From: Purshia tridentata
Lineage: Eukaryota; Streptophyta; Magnoliopsida; Rosales; Rosaceae
DNA length: 64,000 bases
Direction of reading: 5' to 3'
Assembly: GCA_003254885.1 (NCBI GenBank)
Contig: QANT01008984.1
Coordinates: 1-64,000 of the forward strand
Notes under the pieces: model-generated
Database searches by the model: none
What the model saw: the letters and a program-made list of their open reading frames with translations, nothing else
Told to the model about the DNA's origin: nothing
Shown: positions 34,892 through 46,200 of the stretch, one piece after another
Position numbering within the stretch: the first letter of the stretch is position 1
Layout: each line of letters opens with the position of its first letter
Made by a program: the position numbers and the translations under genes

Positions 34892-35968
34892 TCAGTTGGC
34901 GGACTGGTTGAGCTCAACCACAACGACAGTGACATTATCTTTGCTCCCCCGAGACAGAGCCAACTGGGCCAGCAGCGCAGCGGCATTCGCAGCGGCGTTT
35001 CCGCGTAGCCCATCCGTACACCCCATCGTCCTTTGGGCTTCAAGGCACCTTCTCGCAACCTGGCAAGCAAACTCATTCGAAACGACATCCCAGAGACCGT
35101 CGCTCGCTATCACCAAGAAATCACACGACTCGGTCCGCTCGCTGATCGTCACCTCCGGTTCGGATATCACGTACGGCTTCAAGTAGTGGTCTCCGATCGA
35201 ACGCGAGGTAGCCAGCACTCCCAGCACGCGGCATCCGTTCCAGTTTATCACTCGCCCTCCCGCCGCCTCCACTCTCTCCTTCTCGTCGGCCCTGTCGGGC
35301 TTGTGGTCACGTGACAGAGGTACGGCTATGCCGTCGCGGCACAATACGGCACGTGAGTTGCCGCTGTTGGCCACGATGACCTCGTCCTTCCCCACCATGA
35401 CCACCACGGCGCTGGACCCCACGGTATTGAACCAACCGTCCTCGGCCTCGTTCCCACCGCCTCCGTGGCCTACCTCGTCGTCCATCTTCATGAAGCAGGC
35501 GGTCATCACCTTCTCCCAGTCGACCGCCGTTCCTCCGCCGCCGCTGGAGCCCCTGCGTATCCACAGCTCCACCTCCTGGGCCAGCAGCTGGTGCAGGCGG
35601 TCACGGCATGCGTTCGAAACCGACGAACCTCCGTGGCCGTCGTACACCGCGAAGAAGTGGTACGAGTCGAGCTTGGCCACCGCCACTGCGTCCCTCATCA
35701 CCCTCCGCCGCCCGATCACCGAAATCGACCCATGCGACCCGCACAGGGCGTAGCTCTTGGATATCTCTTCTCCCTCATCGGAGCCTCCGACGCCGGAGAC
35801 CAGAATCATCGCCGGCGATTCCGCGTGACTGGAAGATTCGCCTTGGAACTTGGAGTCCCTGGGCTGAACCGCAGAAACATTGCGAGAATTGAGGTCGTTG
35901 ATCTGCTTCTTTTTCATATAGCAATCTTCAAAACGAGACTCGATCTCTTGTGGGTTTAAGCTCTCCAT
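34892..35968 (-). CDS. Clade-A-like protein phosphatase 2C, intronless, altered metal-site residues
   Basis: Mg/Mn-dependent Ser/Thr phosphatase of 358 residues. The frame runs upstream to 36004 without an ATG, so 35968 (MESLNPQE) is the start. The first 75 residues are variable; the catalytic domain follows. Metal-binding DGH (D110), the SDGLWDVV motif (D290) and SKDNVTV (D344) are present, as is a clade-A-style flap [10 protein letters not shown] with the Trp (W243) that contacts ABA receptors in ABI1/HAB1. Two usually conserved positions differ: the RxxMED motif reads RRVMRD (Arg92 for Glu), and the usual CGDSRAVL reads SGNSRAVL (Asn204 for Asp). Clade A genes normally have introns; this one has none. 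Codons are much richer in G/C than in neighbouring genes. It may be an active divergent clade A enzyme, a weakened one, or the Arg codon may be a sequence error (ATGAGGGAC against a usual ATGGAGGAC). The family role is to restrain SnRK2 kinases in ABA signalling. Confidence 0.9.
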   Translation of the reverse strand: MESLNPQEIESRFEDCYMKKKQINDLNSRNVSAVQPRDSKFQGESSSHAESPAMILVSGVGGSDEGEEISKSYALCGSHGSISVIGRRRVMRDAVAVAKLDSYHFFAVYDGHGGSSVSNACRDRLHQLLAQEVELWIRRGSSGGGGTAVDWEKVMTACFMKMDDEVGHGGGGNEAEDGWFNTVGSSAVVVMVGKDEVIVANSGNSRAVLCRDGIAVPLSRDHKPDRADEKERVEAAGGRVINWNGCRVLGVLATSRSIGDHYLKPYVISEPEVTISERTESCDFLVIASDGLWDVVSNEFACQVARRCLEAQRTMGCTDGLRGNAAANAAALLAQLALSRGSKDNVTVVVVELNQSAN

Positions 35969-36166
35969 GGACTTGGTTACGCTAGCTTTGTGGGTTTTGC
36001 TCAAACTCTCATTATCACCTGTTTGACAACATCAACTTCATTTTCTTTCTGTTTCAGCAGTAGAAGGAGTTTGTGAGCTGAAACCGACTGGACCCAGATG
36101 TTTAAAAGGCCAAGGAGATGAAGTTGATCTGGACCAACAGTGAAGTGAGAATCCGTTGGATGGAGG

Positions 36167-36174
36167 ACACGTGT
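36167..36174. promoter_or_regulatory. ABRE / G-box upstream of PP2C
   Basis: The palindrome ACACGTGT stands about 200 bases upstream of the PP2C start codon, and a further ACGT core (GCCACGTTG) lies near 36245. ACGT elements are bound by ABF/AREB bZIP factors, and clade A PP2C genes are commonly ABA-induced as negative feedback, so motif and gene agree. Activity is inferred. Confidence 0.5.
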
Positions 36175-36179
36175 GTTTG

Positions 36180-39100
36180 TGATGAGAAAGCAGTCGTTTA
36201 AGGTTGGAAAGAGGAGCTGGAGGGCTGGAATTGGGGGGAGATGCCACGTTGCCCGCTGGGCTTTGTTTGTTTCGGCGGGAGACACTCTACACCGAAGACG
36301 AAGAGTTGGCTGTTCTTCTTTGAATTATAGCGGGCCGGCAGACCCTTCACCCGCTTCACCGGTTCAAGCTCGACCCGCATTTGTGTTTCCTAGCTCTAGC
36401 TCTCTCTCTCTCTCTCCCTCTTTTTTATTAATTACTACAAATAGTAATGCCGCATCACCGATCGGCTATGCGATACGAGTGAGATCGAGATAATACATTT
36501 AAGAATTAGATTTATATTAATAAAATATTAGTTGTACAATTGTATTAAATTTTCCCTCTTAAATATAATGTCTCATATTAGTCGAACTTTCCCGTCTATA
36601 ATAAATATACGAGTTTTATTATATAATGATGTGTCTCACATACATTTGAGAATAAGGTCATGTATGACCGTGACATGCAAAGTGATCATACCATATTCTT
36701 GTTCAAGGGTTATTCTGCTCTCTCTCTCTCTCTCTCTTATACTCAGCCTGTTAGCAAACACATTTGAAGTTTGTTTCTTTGACTAATTAATGACACGTCG
36801 ACGATAAAGAATGTTTGGCTGCATCCCTACGTGGCCTTTGCAACAGCTCCGCGGTTCGGGATCGTAAGAATCAGACAACACGTAACTCGCAGCTTGGCGA
36901 TTTGGGAATTTGACAAATTTTCAAACATGTCATGCATGCTTTTAAGTGCGCGCAGATCGATTAATTGCTTTTGTTGGCAGCAGCAGCAGCTTACCAAATT
37001 AGTACAGTACAGCTTCTTATTAGATAGATACTAAAAAGGTGCTTTTTATTTTCTGACCAAGAGATAAGCAACAATATATACATGCATGTCAGTGCTGACC
37101 ACTGACCATGCAACTATATATATCTTCAGCTTTATAAATGGCAGAAGTTTAAATTTGATGACGGGACCTGGGTTCTTAATCCATTGAATTTTGAGCCAAG
37201 CAGTTGGTACTATATATGGAAGGTTTAAGTACCCAGTTTAGGTAGCTCATCACAAAACCAAACCCTGCTTGCTAGATTTGCCCCAGCTCATCAGCTACAT
37301 AACCAGACCACGTACTCTGTTTTCTTAAATTATGTTGCATATATTGCATGTTAGTCCTACGTATTCGTTAATTCATTCTTGGCCGGAATTGCATGCATGC
37401 TGTGTCGGACTCCACAAATATAGTTCCAAGTGTTCAAAATCAATACTATGTTCCAACTTAATTGTATATGCAAATACCAATATCGTATGGCCAAGTTACT
37501 CAAGTATAGTTTTAAAATGGCCATTGACCAGGTTCAAAGATTTTCATTAAATACAATATCGTTTGCGTTTTATAGTTAATCTGAGTCACCTAGGCAAGAG
37601 GGCGCCAAGCATTTTTCGTCCAAAGTTATTACCTCAATCGTGCTAATTAAGAACTTAATACCAATTTGTGATTCTGAGTTAATTGTTACTTTTATATATT
37701 AAACTAATAACTAATTAGAAAAAAAGAAACAAGTATTGAAGTAATTACGTGACCGTCATTAGAGATGAAGACTGACTATTCACTGGTTAGAAAACAATAG
37801 ATGATCGAGTCTCAAACAGAGGAGCCACATTACATAACATAAGACGTATAGTTGAAAAATGAGTAATCCCACATGAGAAATATAGCTGAAAATGAATAAT
37901 TCCACAAGTATATATATATATATATATATAAAATATATATATATATATATATAGTTATAGTTTAGTTAGTTAGTTTTTTTTTTTTTTTTATTTTAAGAAT
38001 TTATATAGCCATAGTTTGAGCTTATGAGTTGAAGGCCCAAAAAGAATAAATGGACTTGATTCAATTTTGGAAGAGATGTATTTGATTCACTTTCAAATGT
38101 TTAGTCCTTTGAATTCTTGAATTTGAATTTCAAATACATGTATTTGAAATTATGTTGTTTGCATAAAAATTTAAATGTGAGAATTTCAATTAGAGATGTT
38201 TTTATTTATTTATATTTAAGAGCATTATTGGTTTAAGAATTTAAACATATGATTAAGAATAAAAAATGTGAAAACTTAGGTTCAACTTAGTTTGTTGAGA
38301 GTTTATTTGTGTATATAAGAATGGGGGTTCAACCCCTAGCAAGTAGCAACCACACTTTGTATTTACTTTTTTAGAAAATAAAACATGAGTAAGGAGGAGG
38401 TTGCCAGTAGCCAATGAAGGTGTCCGAAAGAGGTGGCTGGCGATGGTCGTTGGTGATCGACAGTGGTGGCCAAAGGTGAGGGAGAAAGCGAGTAAAGTGA
38501 GATTTTAAATACCTAATTGGAAAAAGAATATGAAATACATAGATTTGGGCAATTAAAATTCATCCTGAATTTGGATCATATTCAAATCTTTTCTTTAAAT
38601 TAAACTCAAACATGTGTATTTGGATTTGAGTTTGGGACTCTCCAAATCTAAATCCACCTAATAAAATACTTCAATCCAAATAGACCCTTATATTGAGATA
38701 GTGATTTCATGCTCATGTAGCATTCTCTCACAATGAATTAGGCTCTAAAGCATTCTCTCACAATGAGATTGGACCCACATCACATGGGACCCACTTCTTT
38801 GTGATAAAATGTCTTATAAACCATGTTCAATTAAAGATTAAGTATGATTAAGACTATTGATCTTGTACTTGTGTCAAACTGTGTAAAGAGAAATTAATGC
38901 TAGTGAAATCACTATTGATCTTGTACCATAGAAATTTTTTTTGTATTTGAGGGGTGTACAAAAACGAACATTAAAATTAAAAGTAAAAATACACCCCTAT
39001 GATCCTATCAGAAAAGTTTTACTCGCGCCTGAGAGCCTAACACAAATAACATAAATCGTGCTAATGTTGACTTGACCCGTTATCTCATCAATTCCCTTTT

Positions 39101-39328
39101 TTTTTTCTTCTGTAAATCATCAATCTTTCCTTGTGTCCCAAGGACCCAAACCAACATTGGAACACCGAACACCTAATCGGAAAAACAAAAGCAGCCTAAA
39201 CACTCAAAATATTAAAATAATCCATGATTTCCCACTCAGAAACTGTTTAAGAGCTTCATTGACCTGAGACGCATTCACATCTCAGAATTAAACACAATCA
39301 ATACAGAAGGCAAAGAACAACCAGAAAT
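36180..39328. other. Divergent intergenic region between PP2C and LRR genes
   Basis: Upstream DNA for both the PP2C (minus) and LRR (plus) genes. TC microsatellites lie near 36398-36420 and 36719-36737, and an AT microsatellite is listed separately. At 38717-38767 the phrase AGCATTCTCTCACAATGA occurs twice. A short inverted pair GAGGGGTGTA / TACACCCCTA brackets about 60 bases near 38949-39000 and could be a tiny MITE remnant. No gene is supported. Confidence 0.5.
37909..37953. repeat. (TA)n microsatellite
   Basis: Nearly uninterrupted TA repeat broken once by AAA. Likely to vary in length and to form a self-complementary structure. Confidence 0.9.
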
Positions 39329-42266
39329 ATGGCTACCGAATTGGTGGAGCTATGCTTACAAGCCGCGTGCGAAAGCAAAGACACCGTGGAGAAATGGCGG
39401 AGGCAGAGACGGACTCTGGAGCTCTTGCCTTCTCAGCTCGCCAACTCTCTCCTTCGCCGCCTCATCTCTCGCCGTCTTCTCTTCCCTTCCTTGCTCGAGT
39501 ACGTCGGTTTATTATACCCTTTTCCCAGTTTGCTTGTCTGTTTGTTTCACGAGAAACTTGGTTCCAATCTAAGAAAACTCCTAACCCATTTGTTCAATTT
39601 TAAAAATTTCGATTGTTTGCGAATTGAAATGAAATGGGTGTGGCATGGCATGTGGTGCAGAGTGTTCAAACACAGCGTGGAGGATATTGATCTGAGAGGC
39701 GAGAACTCTGTGGATGCTGAATGGATGGCATACATAGGAGCCTTTCGTTACTTGCGATCTCTAAATGTTTCTGATTGCCGTAGACTCACAAGCTCTGGTC
39801 TTTGGGCTATTACAGGTATTGCTATAGCCACCGAAGATTTTCTTTTTCATAGAAACATAGAATTAATGATCATGTATGCTAGCTTATAGTCTTCTGTTTT
39901 GGAAAATGTTTGTGGGTTATGAGTTTTCCATTGTATTGTGATTTACACAGCAAGTGTTTCGGGGAAGGTCTTACATTTTCTAGTGTTTACTGGGTTTTTT
40001 AGGGATGGGTAGTTTGAGGGAGTTGGACCTTTCCAGATGCTCTAAGGTTACTGATGCTGCCATTAGGCATCTTGTATCTATTACAACTTTGGAAAAGTTG
40101 TGCATTTCGGAAACGGGTGTGTCTGCTGATGGGGTTATGCTTCTCTCTTCACTTGGAAATTTGTCTGTCCTGGACTTGGGTGGTTTGCCTGTCACTGATC
40201 TAGCACTGAATTCTCTCCAGGTAATCCAGTTTTCCGTTATTTGCACTTGCACGTGTTTTCGATGCATTTCTTGATTTTTGTTCTCAACACTTGAATATGA
40301 AATATGCTTATGAAATCAAGTTCGGATTCATATTTCTTTGTCACATTGGTGGACCTCATTAATATTCTTTGACAATTGAAATTCTACCTTCCTTTTTTTT
40401 TCTCCAAAAAAAGCTATATGCTCGTCGTAGTCTGTCCCAGCGGTATAGACCTGAGATTTGAAGACGTTTTATTTGGTTGAAATATCTGTAGGATATTTCA
40501 TGTGGTTTGGATTCTGGAATTTGGTCCTGATATCTTGGCAGCTGAAATTAATTTGTCCTCCTTTGTTCTACAGCATGGTTATCTGCTTGTTGCAATCTTA
40601 TATGATTCTTTAATTTTGTTCAATGTTTTTAATGCTGCATTTTTATGTTTCATTCTGGATATTATGTACTGTCTGCTCTCGTCATTTCAATTCTCAACAT
40701 CAAGGTTGTAATGTTTTTCTTAGGTACTTACTAAACTGCAGTACGTTGACCTTTGGGGGAGTAAAATATCTGATGAAGGTGCTGCTCTTCTTCAAATGTT
40801 CCCTAAACTTAGTTTCCTCAACCTAGCTTTGACCAGTGTCACAAAGTTGCCAAACTTGTCATCCCTTGAGTGCCTAAACCTGAGTAATTGTAAAATTAAT
40901 TCTCTACTTGAAGGAGCTAATGGTAAAGCTCCTTTAGCCAAGCTTATTGTTTCTGGAGCAAAATTTGGCGATGAGTGTGAAGCCTTCCATTACATTGAAA
41001 CAAGTTTTTTAACCTTTTTGGATGTTTCCTACTCTTCGCTTCACAGATTCTGCTTCTTATCTAAACTAAAAGCTCTGGAACACTTGGATCTCAGCTCTAG
41101 CACGATAGGAGATGATTCTCTTGAACTGATTGCATGTATTGGAGTTAACTTGAAGTATCTAAATCTTAACAAAAGCAGAATAAGCTCTGCTGGAGTTGGA
41201 AAGTTAACTGGACATGTACCCAATCTTGAGGTTTTGTCAATATCTCACACATCAGTTGATGATGTTGCCATTTCATATATCAGCATGATGCCTTCTGTGA
41301 GGATTATTGACCTGAGCAATACAAACATTAAAGGTATGAATTTTCAATACAAATGCTACAGGTATGGTTTTTGGTATCATTATGCAATGATTGGAAGGAT
41401 GGAGGGATTGAATAATCTGGTAGTAAGTAGGCTGCAATTATTCAGTCATCCTCATCTGGTTAGCAGTATTGGGTGCAATGATTTTCTTGCCCACTGTAGA
41501 CAAAAAAATTAGTAGTTTTTCAGCTCCAGGAAATTATTACGTTATTAATAATACCAGGGTTATAACTTGTACATAATTATGTGTTTTTCGTTTCTCAGGT
41601 GTCATTCACCTTGTTGAGCCTGAGCTAGATCCATTCCTCTCGCTGTCAGCACTTCAAAGTCTCAGGCATTTGAAAAGGTTGAATTTGGTAGATACGCAAG
41701 TTATGGATGCAGCTCTATACCCTTTAACAAGGTTCCAGGAGTTGAGCCATTTATCTCTTAAAAGTGCTTCTTTGACAGACATCTCCCTTAACTATACGTC
41801 ATCTATACCAAAGCTTAAAAATCTTCGCATTAGTGACGGTATTCTGACAAACTCTGGTCTCAGTTCATTTAAACCCCCAGAAACTCTAAGAATGATGGAC
41901 CTGAGGGGTTGTTGGCTCTTAACTGAGGATGCCATCTTATCCTTTGGTAGAACTCATCCTCAAATTGAAGTAAGGCATGAACTTGTTCATATCTTTCGGT
42001 CAAGCCAGATTGTTTCTAAGAATGCATCTTCTTCACGATCAACTATAAAGACTTCAAAACCAAATCAGAAGCATGAAAAAGTTCCCATGTTGCCAAGTTT
42101 TTTAGGTAGGATTTACATAAAACATATTTTCTGGCAGCAGCATTTGTATGCGGCATTTAACTTCATTTTTGAATTTTATGAACCAGATCAAAGATTGAAG
42201 TATAGCAGAGAGGAGCTACTTGCGATGCGGTTCTCGTCTGTATCCCTTGCAGCTCCTCATGATTGA
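39329..42266 (+). CDS. Leucine-rich-repeat (RNI-like) protein, 6 exons
   Basis: Protein of 579 residues. Exons: 39329-39498, 39661-39815, 40003-40220, 40724-41333, 41599-42105, 42187-42266, in frame. The N-terminus (MATELVELCLQAACESKDTV) has no signal peptide and no kinase or transmembrane segment follows, so an intracellular protein is expected. From about residue 60 to 470 it is made of repeats of about 24 residues with the LxxLxLxxCxxxTDxG style of RNI/cysteine-containing LRRs (for example LRELDLSRCSKVTDAAI, LEHLDLSSSTIGDDSL, LEVLSISHTSVDDVAI). The C-terminal 100 residues are polar and end in REELLAMRFSSVSLAAPHD. Such LRRs are common in substrate receptors of ubiquitin ligases (F-box or ZYG11-like), but no F-box is visible. 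The precise role is unknown. It is convergent with the LACS gene. Confidence 0.88.
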
Positions 42267-43212
42267 GGCACTGTAATACCTAACACGATAAAACACTTAT
42301 CGGATTAAACTGGCACACCCCCAACAGTTTTCATCAAAGATTGGTTCAAACTCTCTCCCATTTATGCTGTGTATGTTGTCATATCTAATACTTAATAGTT
42401 AATGCGCAACTGTATCATCTTGTAATAATAGCTAAGATCCTTTTCTCTGTACTTTTTCTAAAGAGATTAGAAGTCACCGTAGGCATTGTGAATGTATTGG
42501 AACAATGAGTAACATAAATTTCCGGAATGGTAAGCGACTTGTGGCCTTTTCTTTTGTCAAATGTGTATGTCATATTGTCGTAAACGGAATGACATATCAT
42601 CTGCTCTCATTCTTATATCCATTGTATCTATAAACGTTTTTATGTTTATGCATGTGGATCTCCCAAGAAAATTTCCTGAATCTTCAGTATGCAGGAACAT
42701 TTTTTTTTTTCTTTTGGCTAGGACAAAAAATCAAAGACTCTAACAGCCTCAGGCCACCCAACCCACCAGACCCACCCATGCCGGGGGTAGACCCCCGGGC
42801 ATTAAAAAGAGCAAATACTTATATGTTTTTTGGTGAAATGAAAGGAAATAAAATGAGAGTTTTTCAAGCTTAAAAAATTGTAAGCCACTATAGCTTAGTT
42901 ATAAAATAATCTTGTGCTAGTACAAACTGTAATTATCGACTGGGCCGGGGAAAAGAAATGAAAGCAAGCTCTAATAGGCAGTTAATTACCAAAGTGGTCA
43001 AGAGAACACTAAGTCTGAATTCTTCATTTCCATGAACACATATATGTGATTTTCTACAGTGTAGCCATATTCAGTACACAAAATAAATTATCAGGTTTGT
43101 ACAATTAAGGATATGTACAGTCACAAGAAAAATAAAATATAAAACAAAAATAAACTGGAATAGAGTTTGCCAAAGGTGGCCTTTGGGGTTCTAACTTCTA
43201 TGCATATATCTT
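42267..43212. other. Convergent 3' ends of LRR and LACS genes
   Basis: Noncoding region with 3' UTRs of both genes. It contains the GC-rich hairpin listed separately. Reading frames here are unrecognisable. Confidence 0.55.
42778..42802. repeat. GC-rich perfect-stem hairpin
   Basis: Arms ATGCC-GGGGGT and ACCCCCGGGCAT pair with a single bulge around a two-base loop, a strong hairpin in otherwise AT-rich DNA. It is not followed by a T run and lies about 510 bases past the LRR stop codon. It may be part of a small transposon, since CCCACC-rich sequence precedes it. Confidence 0.55.
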
Positions 43213-46200
43213 TCAGGCCTTGGGCTTGTTTGCACTCTTGTACATGTTATCAATGACATCCTACGCACCAAAAATTTCCAGTCAGCACTTTCATGAACAA
43301 TAACATATCTTTCTACATATGAAGTTATAAACTAGTAACCAATCATCAATAATTACTCATAGAGGTAATCCATGCAATAAAGACTTGAGCTGATAAATCA
43401 ACAACTAGAAAATAAGATATCAGGAACAAGCAACCTATTGCGTAACAAGACTGGGGTATTAACATGAATTTATGTTTATAGTATCTTAGATAGATTATCC
43501 ACTTGGATGATCCATTTATCAACTGACAACCATTAAAGCCTTCCTCATCCTAGTTCATATTTCATGGTGGATATTGGATAGAAAGACACAAACCATGTAT
43601 CGACTCAAGTCACAGAACATATGAATTGGTAGGTCCATATATCAGATACCATACATCATGAGTCCATAACATATAGGAGGGTCCGGAGGGATGTATCTCA
43701 TAGACATAGACCAACCGGTGACAGTGACTTATAGTGAAACTAAGACAATCTTTTTATCACTGTCAATACAATGACAAAATTATACTGTCGCATAAATCAT
43801 GCCAGAGTAGATCAGATTATCCTAGTGGTGCAAAGGGGGGCCAACACGAAGTTCACATTATGTGCACTGCAAAAAAAAGGGTAATTTAGAATATTCCTAG
43901 AGAAAAAGACAGGGCAAGAGCTACCTTGTAGTATTTGAGCAACTGGGGTCTCTTTTTCTTGTATGTTGGAGTAATAAGGTCACGCTCCATGTCAAATGGT
44001 TCCGGGTCGAGGTGGACAGCTTTTATAACCTCAAAGCCTTTCAACTGCCAAGAACAACACAAGATAATCAGAAAAGGCTCCATAAGGTTTTCAAAAGTTC
44101 AAAATTATTCTGCGACCAATGACTACAAATTTAAGGCACTCAAATCAAGAAAGCGCAAACCTTTTTCTCTTTAGCAATCTTATTGAGCTCTCCAAGTATG
44201 TATTCTTTCACGCTTGTATCTTCACAAAGAGAAATGAAATCACCAGATATACCATTTTGTTGAGCCCAGTTTTGAATTGCTTGCTTGTTGGGAGTAACTA
44301 CTGCGACCAGGAAGGACTCAAAGCTGTTCCCATAAACCCATATCTAAAATTGAAAGAATAAATTGAAAATTATCAGACTAGTATAAATTCATATCAACAA
44401 TTGAGAGAATGAACTAAAAGACGTCCGTATACTTCCAGCAGATGAAAAAACTATGAAAGCACCTCCCTCCCTCCCTCAACTTTAAAGCAAAATACTACAT
44501 TTAATGTATGTCACTTGAACCCGCAAGTCACTGTATCCAGAATATGATGGGTACTTGATAATTAAAAGGCAGACATGACAATAGCAGATATGATTGTATA
44601 CTTTCTGAAATACAATTACGAAACCAGCAAAACATACCGAATCAATATCAGAAACAAGTCCATAAATATTCTCCAAGTTTTCAACTGCAACATATTCTCC
44701 TTGTGAAAGCTTGAAAATATTCTTCTTGCGGTCAATGATTTTCAAGCTTCCATCAGGTTGCCACTCACCAATATCCCCTGATGCAAAAATAATTATGGGA
44801 AAAGTCGAAAAGTTTGCCAGTTAATGATATGAGAGCCAAAGAAGACTAAGAAATGCATCAATATGGACAAACCTGTATGGAACCACCCATCAATCATAAC
44901 CTCTTTGGTGAGGTCCTCACGCTTGTGATACCCTGAAAACAGGGTCTTCCCCCTTACACATATTTCACCACGTGGTGTGTCTGAAAGGGCATTGTATCCC
45001 ATTTCAAGGATAGATTCTAGACATACATCCACATTTGGAACTGGAGGACCCACTGTGCCGAGCATTGCCAGTTCGTTTGGTAGTGAGACAAATGTCCCCG
45101 CACAAGTTTCTGTCAGACCTACAGTAACATTGATATGGAAAAGGTTATCAATGTAATAACAATACAAACATTCAAAGAAGCCATATAGAAATGAAGACAG
45201 CTAGCTAATATGAAACATTGGCAGCTTCTGAAGATAGCTTACCATATCCTTGTAAAACATGAGCACATGCCACCACTCGTAAGTAAGATTCTACATGAGT
45301 AGAAAGAGGAGCAGCTCCAGACAGAATAAGCCGCACATTACCCCCCAACCCTTGCTTTACCTGAAGTTGTCAGAGAATCAGTGAGATTCAATCTAGTAAA
45401 CAGAATTGGGTTACAACTGTTGTTCATAGCATATAGAGCATGTTGAAGAAAATATATATTTCCACCACCTTACTAAACACAACTTTGTCACATATTGGAG
45501 CGGCCGCCCCATGTGTATACCCCTTTTGCATGTTATGATACTTGCTGCAGCAACAATAAAACATATTAGATTGTAATAAAACTATCCTGTTATCTACTGC
45601 CACTAAGAGCACAAGTATCTCTACTTAAACCCTAAATATCAAGTAGGGGTATCTAAAATTTGCATTAAATTCCAAACAGGTTGCAGTATATGCATAACAA
45701 CAAATAGACAAGATACTTTAGAATATAATATATATATTCTTATAAGAAAACTTTAAAGTAAGGATGTCCTTACTTTAGGAAAAGTAAGAACATCATCTTT
45801 GGACCTACAACTTAATCACACATATAAGACACACATTCGTTGTGGACATCCACAATTTTATTTTATTTTATTTTATTTTTTTTTTTTTGCGGATTTTCAG
45901 TGACGAGTGCTCGGCAGTGGATTTTTATAACAACGGAGCGCTGCAACAAGCGCTTGGCACCGCTTCCTTTGCCGAATTTTTAGGGTACTTCCCAACAGTT
46001 GACCCTATACCCTTCTAGGGTGTAGAATGGGGCTTGTGAAGGCTGCATGTTAAGTTTTAACTCTGAGATTTTGGGCCCGGAGTTAAAACCAGTGCCGAGC
46101 GCTTGGCTCTGAAAATCTGCACAAAAAAAAAAATTGCGGGCCATCCGCAACAGATCCTATCCGTATATATATATATATATATATACTATAGATATCCACA

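Noticed and set aside
35033-35959. Several long plus-strand frames opposite the PP2C gene
   Set aside because: They are shadows of a GC-rich coding sequence; the minus-strand frame carries all the PP2C motifs.
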